Origin: Sarcocystis neurona
Taxonomy: Eukaryota > Apicomplexa > Conoidasida > Eucoccidiorida > Sarcocystidae
Length of the DNA: 64,000 nucleotides
Assembly (NCBI GenBank): GCA_000727475.1
Contig: KL647305.1
Span: 1,786,030-1,850,029 of the forward strand
Reading direction: 5' to 3'
Shown here: positions 25,594-38,081 of the stretch, one piece after another
Position numbering within the stretch: the first letter of the stretch is position 1
Layout: the number at the start of each line of letters is the position of its first letter
The notes under the pieces: model-generated
The model's input: only the letters and a program-made list of their open reading frames with translations
Database searches by the model: none
What the model was told of the DNA's origin: nothing
Made by a program: the position numbers and the translations under genes

Positions 25594-26500
25594 GTGTGCA
25601 TCTACATATATATATATGTACGTGTGTATGTTCGTAGGTCTGTACACATATATTTATGTGCGGCTCCACATGTGTACACACTTCTGCAAATTTTGGCGAC
25701 TACTTATTAACAGAGAGGCGACCGTACATCGACAAAGTGGACATTTCTCTGGCGCACGTACATATGTATATATATTTATGTAAATCTTTGTCATCTGCAG
25801 ATATACTGCCGTTGGGTGATCAAGAAGGCCTCGCAATCGCATAGCAGCTGCGTGTCTACAACCCACAAGACAGTATTCTTCCCATACGAAGAACAGGCAC
25901 ATGTCTACACCTCATATACATATATATATATATATTAATTACTTGAATCCGAACAGTAGCACTTCCGTGTATCTCTGTAAGACTCATAAATATATTTATA
26001 TATGCATATACGTTGCACGGATACATGCGATGCCTTCTTCATATGGTGAGCTCCTATCTGTGTATAACTCACACAGACTTATATATATACAAATCCTCAT
26101 ATACATAAAATATATATATATACATATACATATATACATATACATATATATTATGTACAAATATTATACGTACATATACATATATATATGCAGACACACA
26201 TACACACTTGAATATGCAGACGTAAATGTAGATATATATATATATGTATAAATATATGTACATATGTCTGCGTGCACACATTTTAACATACATAGATACA
26301 CATATATATATATACGTAGAGAGAGATAGACACAGATATAGATATACGCACAGAAATATCGGTACGCATACAGAGACACACATAGACACATACATACACA
26401 CTCTTAAAGATACACAAACACATCTCCAAATATATTTGTACATGCAAACTTAAGTATACGTACATATGCATATATATATGTGTATATATTTGTTTGTGGC
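24794..26500. repeat. Spacer of TATATG-type microsatellites
   Basis: This is almost entirely (TA)n, TATATATG, ACACAT and AGAGAGATA runs, with a little complex sequence near 25080-25160 and 25690-25900. No exon was recognised. Confidence 0.75.
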
Positions 26501-26612
26501 GGTCAACGTGCGTGAAGATGCGGCAGGGCTGGGGTAGGGCATCCCTCTCCCCGTCTGACGACAGGAGGGGCGTAAAGACGTGCGAGCGCAGGTAGAGACG
26601 CTGTCTCTCGGA

Positions 26613-29600
26613 TTATTTCGGCACCTGTGCGCATGTCTGTGCCCGGGGGCGGAGGGGCACAAATTTGTATCTTCCCGCGAACCCCGCAAGCATATCCCAA
26701 GGTATGGATGAGAAGAACTGCTTCCCTGGTAGCCACGTCCCGGCAGATTCCTTCACCCTGCGGTATGCATCTGCGTATATGCATGCAAGTGTGTGTACGT
26801 ACGTTCGTGCGTACTATGCAGCTTTTTCTTCTGCAAGGAGGACGCGAGGTAGACACGAGCCCACCCACACGCCGCGCAGACGTGACGCACCCGGCCGCGC
26901 ACATACAGCGACCGCTTCGTCTCTTGAAAAAAAAGTGACCCGCTACGCACTCACCCTGTGAGGAACGTTGTTCGCACTTTTCTAAATACATCCATGTCTC
27001 TTTTTATACGTATATAAATATTACAGATATATACATATATGTATATGTGTACACTTATATATACACAAGCGTACAAAGATACGTCAACTGCAGACCGACA
27101 CAGGCGGAATACACAAACACATATATAGACTCACATATGCACACACACAAATATACAAATGAGGTAATGTATATACATATATATATATATATATGTGTAG
27201 AGTCGTCAAGTGCACACAGAGGCAGGACACGACGGCAGGCATGCACCAGGCCGCATATGGATATTTGCGTACATGTGTACAGGTGGAGGTCGAAAGAGCT
27301 TCTATAGGACGCCAAGCAAATGTCTACCTAAGCGTGTATACCAGGGGCTGCCTTCCTCTTTTTTTGGAGAAGACGAATAGGACTGCACGAACGCGTTCCC
27401 TTGTTTTCCGTCTCCGGTTCTCTCTGGAGGTATGTGTCTGTGTCTCTCTCGCTGTTTCTCGCTTGTCTCGTGTTCGCCTACCTGCTGCTTCGTAAAAAGA
27501 CCGGCATTCCACTCATCAAGAATAGTGTAGACAAGCGGCAGCCAGCGAGGCCCCACGAGGTCTAAGAGCTGCTGTTGACTTCGGCACCGCGCAGGCACCA
27601 CGTGCGGGGCGATTGCTTCGGCTGCGGCGACGACGCCTGCAGCCCGAAGAGACGCGGACGCAGACCCCCTCGAAGCAGCAGAAGCTGCAGCAAATCCTGC
27701 GGCCACTGCTGCTGCTTCTCTGGCTCGAGTGGCTGTCTCCTGCGCCTGCGGCTGCAGGAGTATATTTGTCCACACCACAGGCGCACGCACCACTAGTACG
27801 TCTGTGTGCCACCACGTTCGCACTGCCCTTCCTGCCTTCCGCAGGGAGCTTTTCGAACAAATATCACATAGAAATATACGTAGAGATCTCTAGATCTGAA
27901 CACACCTATCAATATATATCCCTATGCGTCCTACGTGTACATACGTGAGAGAGATAGACAGAAAAAGATGGAGGCACCTCCCTTTCTGCCTGCAGGAAGT
28001 GTCTTCGAGAAACAAATATACAGAGAGATATATACATATACAGATCTCTACAGACACCTACGCAGATGTGTATGCGCACTACATGCATATATGTGAGGGA
28101 GGCCGAGATAAAGAGAGAGATGGAGAAAGAGCATGCAAACGTCAGAGACGTCGTTGAAACAACGGCGCCGGGCCTCCCAGGGAAAGACAGCCGTGCAATC
28201 CCTTCACATACACACACACAGACACGCATGCAGAGCGCCAAAAATTGAGAGAGACCTTCTGAAACCGGGTGTATAGGCCGACCCAGCGCTTGTGTAGGCA
28301 GACAGTTGTCCAGCGATATACACGTGTATATGTCCAGGTGTTGACAGTTTTTGGTGGTAAAAGAGAGAGAGGACACCTACATACGCAGGTCCGTGTCCAC
28401 ATAAATTCAGGTGTGCCCATCTCCGCACAGAGAAGCACGTATACTCGTACTGACGTATGTGCCTTCTTGCTCACAACCGAAGATCGACTATCCACCCAAA
28501 ACCGCAGAAAACCATATACGTAGTAGACGTGCAGACTGGCAGGACACACATATCCACACACACATGGATATAGAGGGAGGAACAGATAGACGGGGGTCCC
28601 AAAAACCATCCGAGGGGCAGAGAAGCAGATGATCCCACGGACGGACTTTGCCGGAACCGCCATGGGGCCGCTTCTCCTTCACCCACACAAGTCCACACAT
28701 ATCTCTGGGCATTCCTGCTGCCGTAAGTGTAGACACGTGTGTCCACTGCAAGGCTGTATCTCTGCGGAACATTCCTCCCGTCTGCTGCAGTATGAACGAA
28801 TGCATGAAAACGCACGTCACTACATATGTTTGTGTGTGTTTATACGTACACTTATATGTATGCGTGTGCTTAGGTACATATGGCTATGGATGAATATATG
28901 TGCCTTCTCTGTATCTAGACCAGTGTTCACATATAGTGTGGGGAAAGAACGTTTTTAGGTCAGCAACAGCCGTGGAACTCCGTGTTTGGATATACAAAGA
29001 GGAAAGGGGAAGAAGTGGGGGGAATCACGGGCACAGCGACTGCAGCAGCACGCCGGCCACAGACGTACTAGTGAGGCGCTTGTCGTTTGCAGCAGGGCAT
29101 GTATCTGCTGCTCGTAGACGGTTCGTGCACGCTTCCTGGTTGTGCTCGGCGCGTCTCGTGCCACTTCTTCTCCTCCTCCTGCGCCAGTGGCTGCAAAGGA
29201 CAGCTCCGCCGCCGCGGCAGTTGAACGAGCAGCCGCGGCAGCGTGGAAGGGAAGAGCTGCAGCAGAGGAGGCAGAAGCAGCAGCTGGGACCTTGGTCGTC
29301 GCAGCCGCAGCAAGGACCGCTAGAGAGAAAGCAGCAGCAGAGGCACCAGCAGCAGCAACGGCAGCACGGGACGCAGGGGCGGGAGTCGCAGCAGTTGCCG
29401 GGGGAATGGGGACGTTAGACGCAACAGATCCTGGGGCAGCAGCCACTGCAGATTTTCTTGCAGCAGCAGCAGTGGCCTGCTCTTTCTGTTCTTTATCTAA
29501 AAAGAAACGCAGCAGCACCCCCAGCCTTTCACAGCTCGCGTGCTGCTGTTCCTGCATCAGCACCGACGCCAGTCGCTGCAGCGTCATCACCGCAGGAGTG

Positions 29601-31163
29601 GCAACACCAGCACCAGGAACAGCTGCCGCAGCATATGGAGAAGCAGAAGAAGAGGAGGAGGAAGAAGCAGACGAAGATAACTGTTGTCTAGACGCGTTGC
29701 TGCTGCTGATGAGATGGTCGAATTCTAGACGCAATGCCGGAGAGTTGCTGGCTAAAGCTTCGAGAAACAGACCGCACGCGTCCCGAGGCGACAATGAGGT
29801 AGTCTCTTCAGGAGCACCTGCTGCAGAGAGGAACAGAGAGCACGAGGAACAAAGACGGGTGAGAAGAAAAAGCAGCTGCGTGACATCAGCGGAACCTTCC
29901 GCAAGGCCAGCAAAAGCCACAGCAAGTTCAAAGCAACCCCGTAGCAGCAGCAAGGGAGCTACATGCTTGGGCAGCAGCGGTGCCAGGGAATCAACAGGTA
30001 GAGATGAAGAAGACAACACGAAGAAGAAGACGGCCTCGAAGGTGCCGAAAAAGCAGCTCGGCAGTTCCTAAAAGCAGCAGCGGCTGCTGCACCAGAGTAT
30101 GTGTTGCAGAGAACAGCTCGCAGCAGCACCGGCAACAAAATGTGGACCTGAGCAGGTAAAAGGGGGACAAATAAAAAATGAGAGAGTCAGAGAAGAACTC
30201 AGGACGTAGGAATGCGCACGCGGATGGGTACTTGTTTGCAAGGGAAGGAGACACAGTGGAAATCGTCCAGTCGAAGGAAGAAGCAGCTGCACCGGGCGCA
30301 GCAGCACACCACAGGCAAACGCTAGCTCCGCAGCAGCGGCAGCTGCCGCAGCAGAGAAACGACACTGGTGTCTCGCAGAAAGTGAGCAACAGCGCGAACG
30401 GGAGATACCTGCCGGAGATACAAACAGCAGTCTCCAAGATCTACAGCACCCATGTTAAGCTCTTCAGCATGCAACTCCCCAAAATCTCGCTCTGGCGGAA
30501 ATATACGTCTACGCTCCTACACGTGTACGTATAAATAGTTTATACCGACCAAGAGGACAGACAGGTAAGTACGCAAACAGATAGACACAGAGAAACAGAG
30601 AGAGACGAATACGTAGACATGTGGACGCAAATGCAAGTATCGTCCACGTACGGGTACACACCGGAGGACACACAGGCCGACAGATGGCGCGATACAAATA
30701 CGTGCGTACGTTCTCCAGCAGCAGATATTATCACCTTACTACAAAATTTATATACATACATATAAACGTGTATGTGTGTGTGTGTGTGTGGGCGGTGGCA
30801 TAGCGGACATCACGCAGAGCTGGCAAGGGGAAGCCAGGAAGGAGTGTTATGCTACGCACTTAAAGCGCAAACGCCTCGCGCGCTTGTCTCACATCTCCGC
30901 AACAGAGAACAAAGGCAGCCATCTTTCTAGTATCTTGATACACACAAACAGCAACAGGGCGCATCTACCCATAACAAAGTCGCCAAATACGTCTACGTAT
31001 ATATACATATACATGGATACGTGTATGCGTATAGACGTTACACACATATTCATATATATATATATATATGTATTCCGTGTGTATATACACGTATGTCCAT
31101 GCAGAGAGGCTCTGACTTCTCCAGAATTACTCATACAAATATAATCAGATGCGGCTACGTACG

Positions 31164-31205
<42 letters not shown>

Positions 31206-33976
31206 GACATACATACATATAGGAGAGGCGGGAGTGATGGATTTCTAACGCAGTGACTCTTCTCGTGTTTTCCCCTTCAGTCTATGGCACACATGTTTGC
31301 TGGATGTTCGTACACATACAAATATTTAGGTATAGTATATAAACATATATGCAGTATACACAAATGTATATATTACACATATCTGTGTACAGAGGCAGAG
31401 CCAGAGAGAGGAGTCGAACCGAGACACATGTGTATACAAGACGTCGGCCTGGCCCTCGCCTTCAACCGCGTTGTCGCCTTACGGTGGCGGTGTAGAACGC
31501 TCTGAGCGAGAGCCGCGGTCTGGTGGCTGGCGACGTAGTCGGATCTGCGCAGAGCAGCTACTAGCTGCTTGATAGCCAGCGCGTGCTTTCTCCATAGAGG
31601 GAAGCCGCACCACAAGCGATCAACTTCTTGGCTAAAAAAAGAAAAGGAAACTCGCCCCCCCAGGTGCATGCGCGCGACGTGTAGAACCTCCGAGCCAAAG
31701 CTGCTGCCGCTGCGCCATCCCGACGAAGAGGAAGACGCCGCCACTTGCTCCGCCAGCCGATATACCGCATGCAGCTGCGCACCAAGAGCAGGAACACCAC
31801 GCCACATTGCAGAGAAGCACGAAGAAGAAAGCAACTATTCGCACAAGAAGCCCAGCTGACGAGAAACGCGAGGTAAAAGAAAGCAGCAGGCGGCGCGCCA
31901 AGCCTTCTCGTTGGTACACGCCTGTACACATATATACAGAGTGGGGAGAAAACGACGAAGGAAGTCATTCAGGTATGTGTACGCCTTCACCTGCTCACCC
32001 GTGCAGGCGTGGAGAGTACACTCGTGCCAGGGGCCTGTCCGCAAAGAGACTCACAAATAGACCTATTTGCACACAGGCGCCGGTACAGCGACATACGCAC
32101 GGGTGATAGCGACGACAACAGAGAGGAAGCTCCTAAGTCTGGCGCGCAGGTGCCGACCCCGCTGCTGTACTTCCCTCTCTTTTCCTCTATCCCGGTCTTC
32201 CCTTCTCCCACTAAACATGTGTACAGAGAGACAGGGCGAGAGGGATACAGGGACGACAACATACGTAAATGTTTTTTTGTATGGCCGACTGCATGGGCCG
32301 AGATACATAGAAGCAAAACTTCTCCCAACAGAAACAGAGGGACGGCGCGGCCGCAGGGGCATATGAGACGAGGCACGCGGTACGGGTTAGAATAGAGGCA
32401 TGCAGGTGGAAAGACTACGTAGCCACCGACGCTCAACTGGTGGGCAGAACCAGACGGAGAACTGAGGAGATGCGGCTCGTATATGTGTGACCTTATGCGA
32501 GCGCAAGATTGGTCTACATACATAAAGTCGTGGCGTGCACGTCTCTGCAGTCAGCCGCAGCGTCCACGTGAATGCAAAGTCCCCTGCGGGGTGGGGTTGC
32601 TGCTACGGCTGCTGCTGATTTACACGCCGCGACAGCACGTCCTCTTCACGCTGCTGCTGCTGCCGCTGAGCCCTTTAGCTCCAGCGGCACAGGTGCTCTG
32701 TCTAAGTGCTGCCGTTGCTCCCCACCGCGCGACGCCGAGCCGCTGCTGCGGCTTCCACTCGTCGTGGCCCTGTTGTTGCTGTCTCTGTCATTAGAGAAAA
32801 CTTCGTGCTGCTACTGCCGGTGCTGTGCACGCCAGACGGTCGAGCTGCTTCCGTCTGACACTGCCGCTGTCCCTGTCGCTGCAGCAGCTCTTTCTTCTGC
32901 TGCTGTGCCGTATAACTGCTTCTGTGATGCACGACCTGCAACACCTCCCATTCTCTGCTCCCCTTGCCGCAGCCTTTCGTGCTGTTGTTGCAGCCTTTCC
33001 TGCTGTTGTCGCGGCATTTCCTACTGTTGCTGCAGCCTTTCCTGCTGTTGTCGCAGCATTTTCTGCTGTTACTGCAGCTTTTGCTGCTCCGAGTGTATGC
33101 CTGTCGTATTATATAGACATTCATGCTTTGAGACTCTACCTGCAGCGGCTCGTCCTCCCTGGGTCTCAAAATTTCAACGGGCAACTCAGGTAGGGCAGCT
33201 GCTTCGCTGCTGTTGTTGAAGCTCCTTTCCAGGTAGCACCGCTGCAGCAGCAGCTTGCGCAGGCCACGCGTGATCAGCGGAGAGTCGTGGAAGAGGACCT
33301 GTAGCTGATGCAGCAAAAGCTCCCTCGCTGCCTTCTGCTGGTCCTGCTGCTCACGCTGAGGCAACTCATTGCCTGCCCTTCGCTGCAGCTGCTGATGTTG
33401 CCTTTGTACCTCTCGGCCCGTCTTGCGTTTGTGCTGCTGTTGCTGAACGGTGATCTGCTGCAACAAACGACTGAACACGTAGTATTTCTCCGGCGCCAGC
33501 TGCTGGATGAGGTCGCACAGCGGAGCTGCGTTGTTACTGTTGGGTTGCAACAGCAACAGAGAATCAGGAAGAAAGAGAGAGAAACACAGCAGGACGTCGG
33601 CAGAAGAGCGGAAGCAAAAGCCCAAAATATATGCCAACTCCTCTACACGCAAGCACTCGTAATGTTGGAGTATGCGCATCCCACACAGGAGCTGCTGCGG
33701 CGCATCTGCCAGCCGCTGCACCAGGTATCTGTCTGCTTCCTCCCATAATGCCGAAAACAAGTTTCTTTCAGCAGAAGGACCCGAAGGAGCAGGACATCCG
33801 GGGGAAAGTGAGGAAGAGGCAGTGGCAGCAGCAGATGAGGACGAGGAGAGATTTGAGGAAGTGGGGGAGGAAAGGGAAGTGGCAGAAGTCGCACAAGACA
33901 GGGGATGCATGGCAGCAGCAAAAGACAGGGAAAACGACCGACGGGCGGGACCAGGATAGACAACAGAAGGAATCAT
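26613..33976 (-). CDS. Large unidentified alpha-helical protein, partial exon model
   Basis: Minus-strand exons with supported borders: 33140-33976 (ATG at 33976, donor CTGCAG|GTAGAG); 31483-31631 (TTTTTTTAG acceptor, CACC|GTAAGG donor); 30409-30489 (GELHAEELNMGAVDL, CGGCAG|GTATCT donor); 29069-30067 (333 codons, GCTTTTAG acceptor, CTA|GTACGT donor); about 27482-27820 (ends LVYTILDEWNAGLFTKQQ, CAG|GTAGGC donor); 26613-26725 (ends GRYKFVPLRPRAQTCAQVPK, TAA). The Ala/Thr-rich 21-bp repeat at about 32950-33090 probably belongs to a further exon. Products are leucine-rich helices separated by Ser, Ala and Gln tracts, as in a solenoid scaffold. Residues about 95-140 (EELAYILGFC then SLFLPDS) faintly recall a SIN3-type paired amphipathic helix, which is weak. 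I do not recognise the family. The exons may belong to more than one gene, and phases between non-adjacent exons are not verified. The start could also be the ATG at residue 23. Confidence 0.5.
27791..29073. repeat. 16-bp inverted repeat spanning a presumed intron
   Basis: CACTAGTACGTCTGTG at 27791-27806 is the exact reverse complement of 29058-29073. On the minus strand the right-hand copy overlaps the donor of the 29069-30067 exon (CTA|GTACGT). The left-hand copy lies at the start of the next coding stretch (DVLVVRAP). It may be chance, or the trace of a mobile intron; see findings. Confidence 0.6.
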
Positions 33977-36511
33977 GTAAGCAAAATTTCTCCGCGGAGC
34001 GAAATGACCTTTTGGCCTTCTCGCATGTTTAAGAACGGTCGAAGACGTCGTTTATGCAACGTACTATCTCGAGTGACTGAGAATACAGCTTGCTTTCAAC
34101 AATGAAAGAAAAGTGGACAAACGAGACAAACTACAGGAACGGAAGTAGAGCTTGAATGATAGCAGTCACTTCTCCATCAACTAAAACACATATTTGTATG
34201 CATCCCCCTGGTGGAAGCGTCGGTGCCGCGGACGAAAAAAAAACTCTACACACACGTGGGCCTCAATAATTTTTCAGGAATGATGAACGGAAGATGAAGT
34301 GTTGCAGTGCGTAAATAAATACTTTCTGCACTCTCGGCCCAGGCGACCAAAGAAGCTTTTGCCAGTTTAAGTCCGCGGAATGACGCGTTGCATTAGTAAA
34401 ACGGCGGTTTTGTACATGGAAAACGAATAGGAGGTACATGTGTAATACGCGTTTCATGTCCTTCTTCACGTTTCAGAAAAAGGAAGACAGGTTTACTCTG
34501 TTGGGGGCGGACATGATGCCATCCTACTATGAACATTGTGATATTTCACACGTATTACTTCTGCAAGCTCGATAAAGATTTGCGTCCATGATCCTGAGGA
34601 CACCCATATGATAGTGTGTTGTCGCAATCTCGGCGGGCGGGTAACTGCAAGCCTCTTCTCCTCAACGAGATTGTTCGCCTTCGCATTTTGGAAGCGTTCA
34701 CTCACCGGTTTAGAAAGCAGTTTTGACTAGTGCAATCCTCCAAGCTTCACACTCACAGCAATAAGTGTGCCAGAGGGACCGTCTGGCAGTGAATCTCAAG
34801 CTACTTCCTGTTGACATTCGGAAGAACCTGCGGCGGAATCTCCCATAGTAACCAGGAAGGACAACTAGCGCTGCCAGCTCATGTCGACTCTCATTCGCGC
34901 GTAGTGTACATCCACCTGAGGGCATTACGGGTAGCGGAGTGGAAAACTTGTCGCGTACAATATAAATGACAGTGAAGAAGCTATAAGTACTGAGGCACTG
35001 TTGTGTCTTCTCTTCGTCGTGTCTAAGCCGACCCTGCGGCGTCATTGAGTGTCTGTGCTGCGATTGTGCACGTTGAAGCTTTATAAAGACATAAATGGGA
35101 TCAGTAGGCTTCGAGAAGTACGAGTGTACAACAGAAACCAAAAAACGATAGATAGGTACACAATGGAGGCTATTCAAGGAAGTAAAAACTTAAAATCGAA
35201 AGCAACAGCTTGTGCGTCAAACCGCCTTAATTGCATGCATCGTAGCTTCCACATGCAGTCGCCCACAAACAGCGGCGTCTGAAGCACTGTGGTTGCATAG
35301 GACCCATGCAGAGCGCTCGTCAGTGGTGTCTACATACACTGAGACAGAATGATAGAGACCCATAAGCCATAAAATGTGTATCTGCATACACAGCTGTGCT
35401 ATGCGTGTCGATATCAACGGATTCACGCAGACGTGTTCACATCGCCTCTGCCTTTCGTGTGTATTCACGTGGGACAGTTGGTGGTACGTACTATTTTCTT
35501 GTTTCGTAGACAACATGAACACAGACGATACGATTTCTAAGAGGACGAGAGTTGCACAGCAGCATCTGTATGGAGCACATTTCTAAGAAGAGGTGCACAG
35601 CACCGCCTGTGGAGTCGTAGTCAGCTACGTGTAGCCATGCCCTCGGACTGCTATACACTTCAGTTACGACTTGAGAGGAGCGACTACGCATGCTGTCGCA
35701 TTTTCGTTTTTTGCATATATACACGGGAGCACCTTGAATATACGTTCTCACAAACGTATCGTCAGGTGTATTCTCAGGATCAGGAAGACTCGATGGAGCA
35801 CTCTCTCGCAAGCCCACGACAGACGGCAAGAAATGAATTCTGATACAACCACGATTTACATTATGGTTCAACGGTACCGCAGGATTAAGCTTCCTTTCTT
35901 GTCACGACTAACTAAAAGGTCTATGGTTGCGCATTGCATGTTACTTATACACCCAGGGTGTTGGCATTACCAGCGTAATCGAGATGCTTCGCCAGGCTGC
36001 ACACGCGTCATCAACATCAGATGCGGACAGAGCATGTGCTTCCGCTCTTCCACTGAAGCAGATAAAAGCTGAAACCGTCTAGGCGGATTTCATCCTTATT
36101 CTGTTCTGTTGCACACATGACGAGCGCTAGTTCATGAGACACAAGACACACAACTTCAGGTGCGGGCACGTGGCTTTAGAAACTACTTTGTGAAAAACAA
36201 CAGCCTTTCACGGACATGCGCCGAAGCGGCAGCCTGACGTGCATCCTGGAATCTTCCCGATTTCACGTGTTCACGTGTAAGCCTCGAATGACAGCGCGTA
36301 CTAAGTGCGCTACCTCTCGCCCGATATTGACCAGCGGATTTCCTGAGTGGCCAGTTGAGGAGGAGCACCTCCACTTGCCCACGAATAGTGTTGTACTGCT
36401 TGTGTTTGCTCGTGAAGATTTTCCGCACACGCTGACGAGTAGTGTTGTACTGCTTGTGTTTGCTTGTCACGATTCCAGATATATCTAATTTGGCGTGCTG
36501 GTATGATGCAG
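33977..36511. other. Start of repeat-poor block; no firm gene
   Basis: The sequence changes from CAG-rich to balanced composition without microsatellites. It is the divergent spacer between the minus-strand gene at 26.6-34 kb and the plus-strand genes from 36.5 kb. Short exon-like plus-strand pieces occur (for example about 35515-35586 and 36329-36480, the latter reading GFPEWPVEEEHLHL), but I cannot chain them. Confidence 0.4.
36386..36464. repeat. 25-bp direct repeat, 54-bp spacing
   Basis: TAGTGTTGTACTGCTTGTGT starts at 36386 and again at 36440, each followed by TTGCT. The spacing is 18 codons, so a plus reading repeats SVVLLVFA in frame and the minus strand repeats SKHKQYNT. It is the only obvious repeat in the repeat-poor block. 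Confidence 0.85.
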
Positions 36512-38040
36512 AGCCACGCGATGAATTGCATTTGTCTCTGCACGCAGTTACTCACAATGCTGCCCAAAGGATACATCTCCCTTTACACGGATACGCAGGT
36601 GAAGGCTTGTGTATGCTGTTGGTCTCTTCGTTCGTGAGAACCTCACCAATAAGTGCGAGTCTGAACACTTAGTCTCCGCGCTCGCACTAACGTGTATCTG
36701 CATAATTGATACACGCTGCTTTGAAGCCGGAGTCAGATTCACTGAGCGTTAAATGGCCAAAAGGCCAGTCGCGTCTGTCCACTGTCTACACTTTTCCCAC
36801 GAGGCGTATCAAGTGTCACACCGGGCACTTTTCAATTGTACGCGTGCGGCCGTACGTAGCCCGAATGCACGTATCCCCCCTACAGTCTTCATCACGCGAG
36901 ACGAACACCGCAAATATCGAGGTGCACGCTTTCAAAACTCACCGAGTGGAGACGCCTGTGTATATGTGTAGCGTGAACGTTTATAAATAAATATATGTCA
37001 GAGGTCTATCTTCTGCGGTGTACCAGCACTGAGGAAGTGCAACCGGAAATGGAAACACCAGACACAGGAAAATCCGGAGCAAGCCAGAGCTCCACCGTAA
37101 GGAATAGGTGTTAGTATGCAAGGGGCTCAGAGTACTTCTCATTTTACCATTTCCATGGATGGGTCCGAGCTTTCCTTTCTGCCCTTTTCAGCCAATATTG
37201 CTCCGTAGTGACTGCATAAATGTCGACAGCAACTGACTGGGTACGACCACGCTGTCTTCCACTGCGCAGGATATTAAAACGTGGGCATGTTACAGTCAAT
37301 GTCTTAGCGGAGGTATTCGCAAATACAATGGTCAACATTGAGAGAAAATTACCCGGCAGACCCAGGCCGACCGAGGAGTTGGTCATGATATGAGTGTGTC
37401 TTTTGCTACGAGAAGGAACATTTCGCCAAGGTTGCGTCGTCTCTGATCCTTGGCTTCGCAAAATCCTGTAGTGTGAACCCGTAAGAAAAGATGGCAATTA
37501 GGACTCACCAGGACGTTTCCGATGTTTCCGATGTTTTTCTTTCCAAAGAAAAACGTGAGGAATCTTCTTCCCATCTGCCACCACTGCCAGTTTCGTGTTT
37601 TTTCTTGTCACTCTGGATGTTTTACTAAGGAATATCATCGTGAAGCAGCAATGTCATCGCCTCTTGGCAGAATGGTTTTCTATGGTTTTCCAGCGTATGT
37701 ACACCTAGAAGAAACAATCCACAATGTGAATGTGAATCTCTTGAAGACTCGGTTGTCTTCTCAGCCACAGAAAGTGTCCAGGGGATTTCCAGTAGCAACC
37801 TTGAAGGGAAATATTGACACAGCCATTTATTTTCTTTCCGTGCATCATCCGGAATGGACACAGGCTCTTACAAGTTTGGTCGCCCCATCTTCTGACAGCT
37901 TGCCTTTTACACTTGAGAAACGACGTTACAACTATCTCGTGTCATTCATTGCTATCACCAATTTGACAATGGTCTTTCCGGCCCTTGTGCGTTGCTTCAA
38001 GTTCTTGGCGGACTGGTTTGCCAGGAAAGCACAGAGTTAA
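36512..38040 (+). CDS. Unidentified multi-exon gene, partial model
   Basis: Exon candidates with AG/GT borders: 36512-36598 (PRDELHLSLHAV...), 36886-36921 (phase matches the previous one), 37027-37096 (acidic, TEEVQPEMETPDTG), about 37271-37379 (VNVLAEVFANTMVNIERKL), 37512-37589 (DVSDVSDVFLSKEKREE) and 37630-38040. The last two join in phase 0 across a 40-base intron. The final exon encodes 136 residues (AYVHLEETIHNVNVNLLKT, then a hydrophobic segment YLVSFIAITNLTMVFPALV near the end) and stops at TAA 38038. This suggests a membrane-associated protein. I do not recognise the family, the 5' end is unknown and the middle exons are uncertain. The stop lies only 41 bases before the ATG of the LamG gene. 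Confidence 0.45.
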
Positions 38041-38081
38041 TACGTAGAAGATAGGTGAAGCTTCACTTTCACTCGTGAAAC

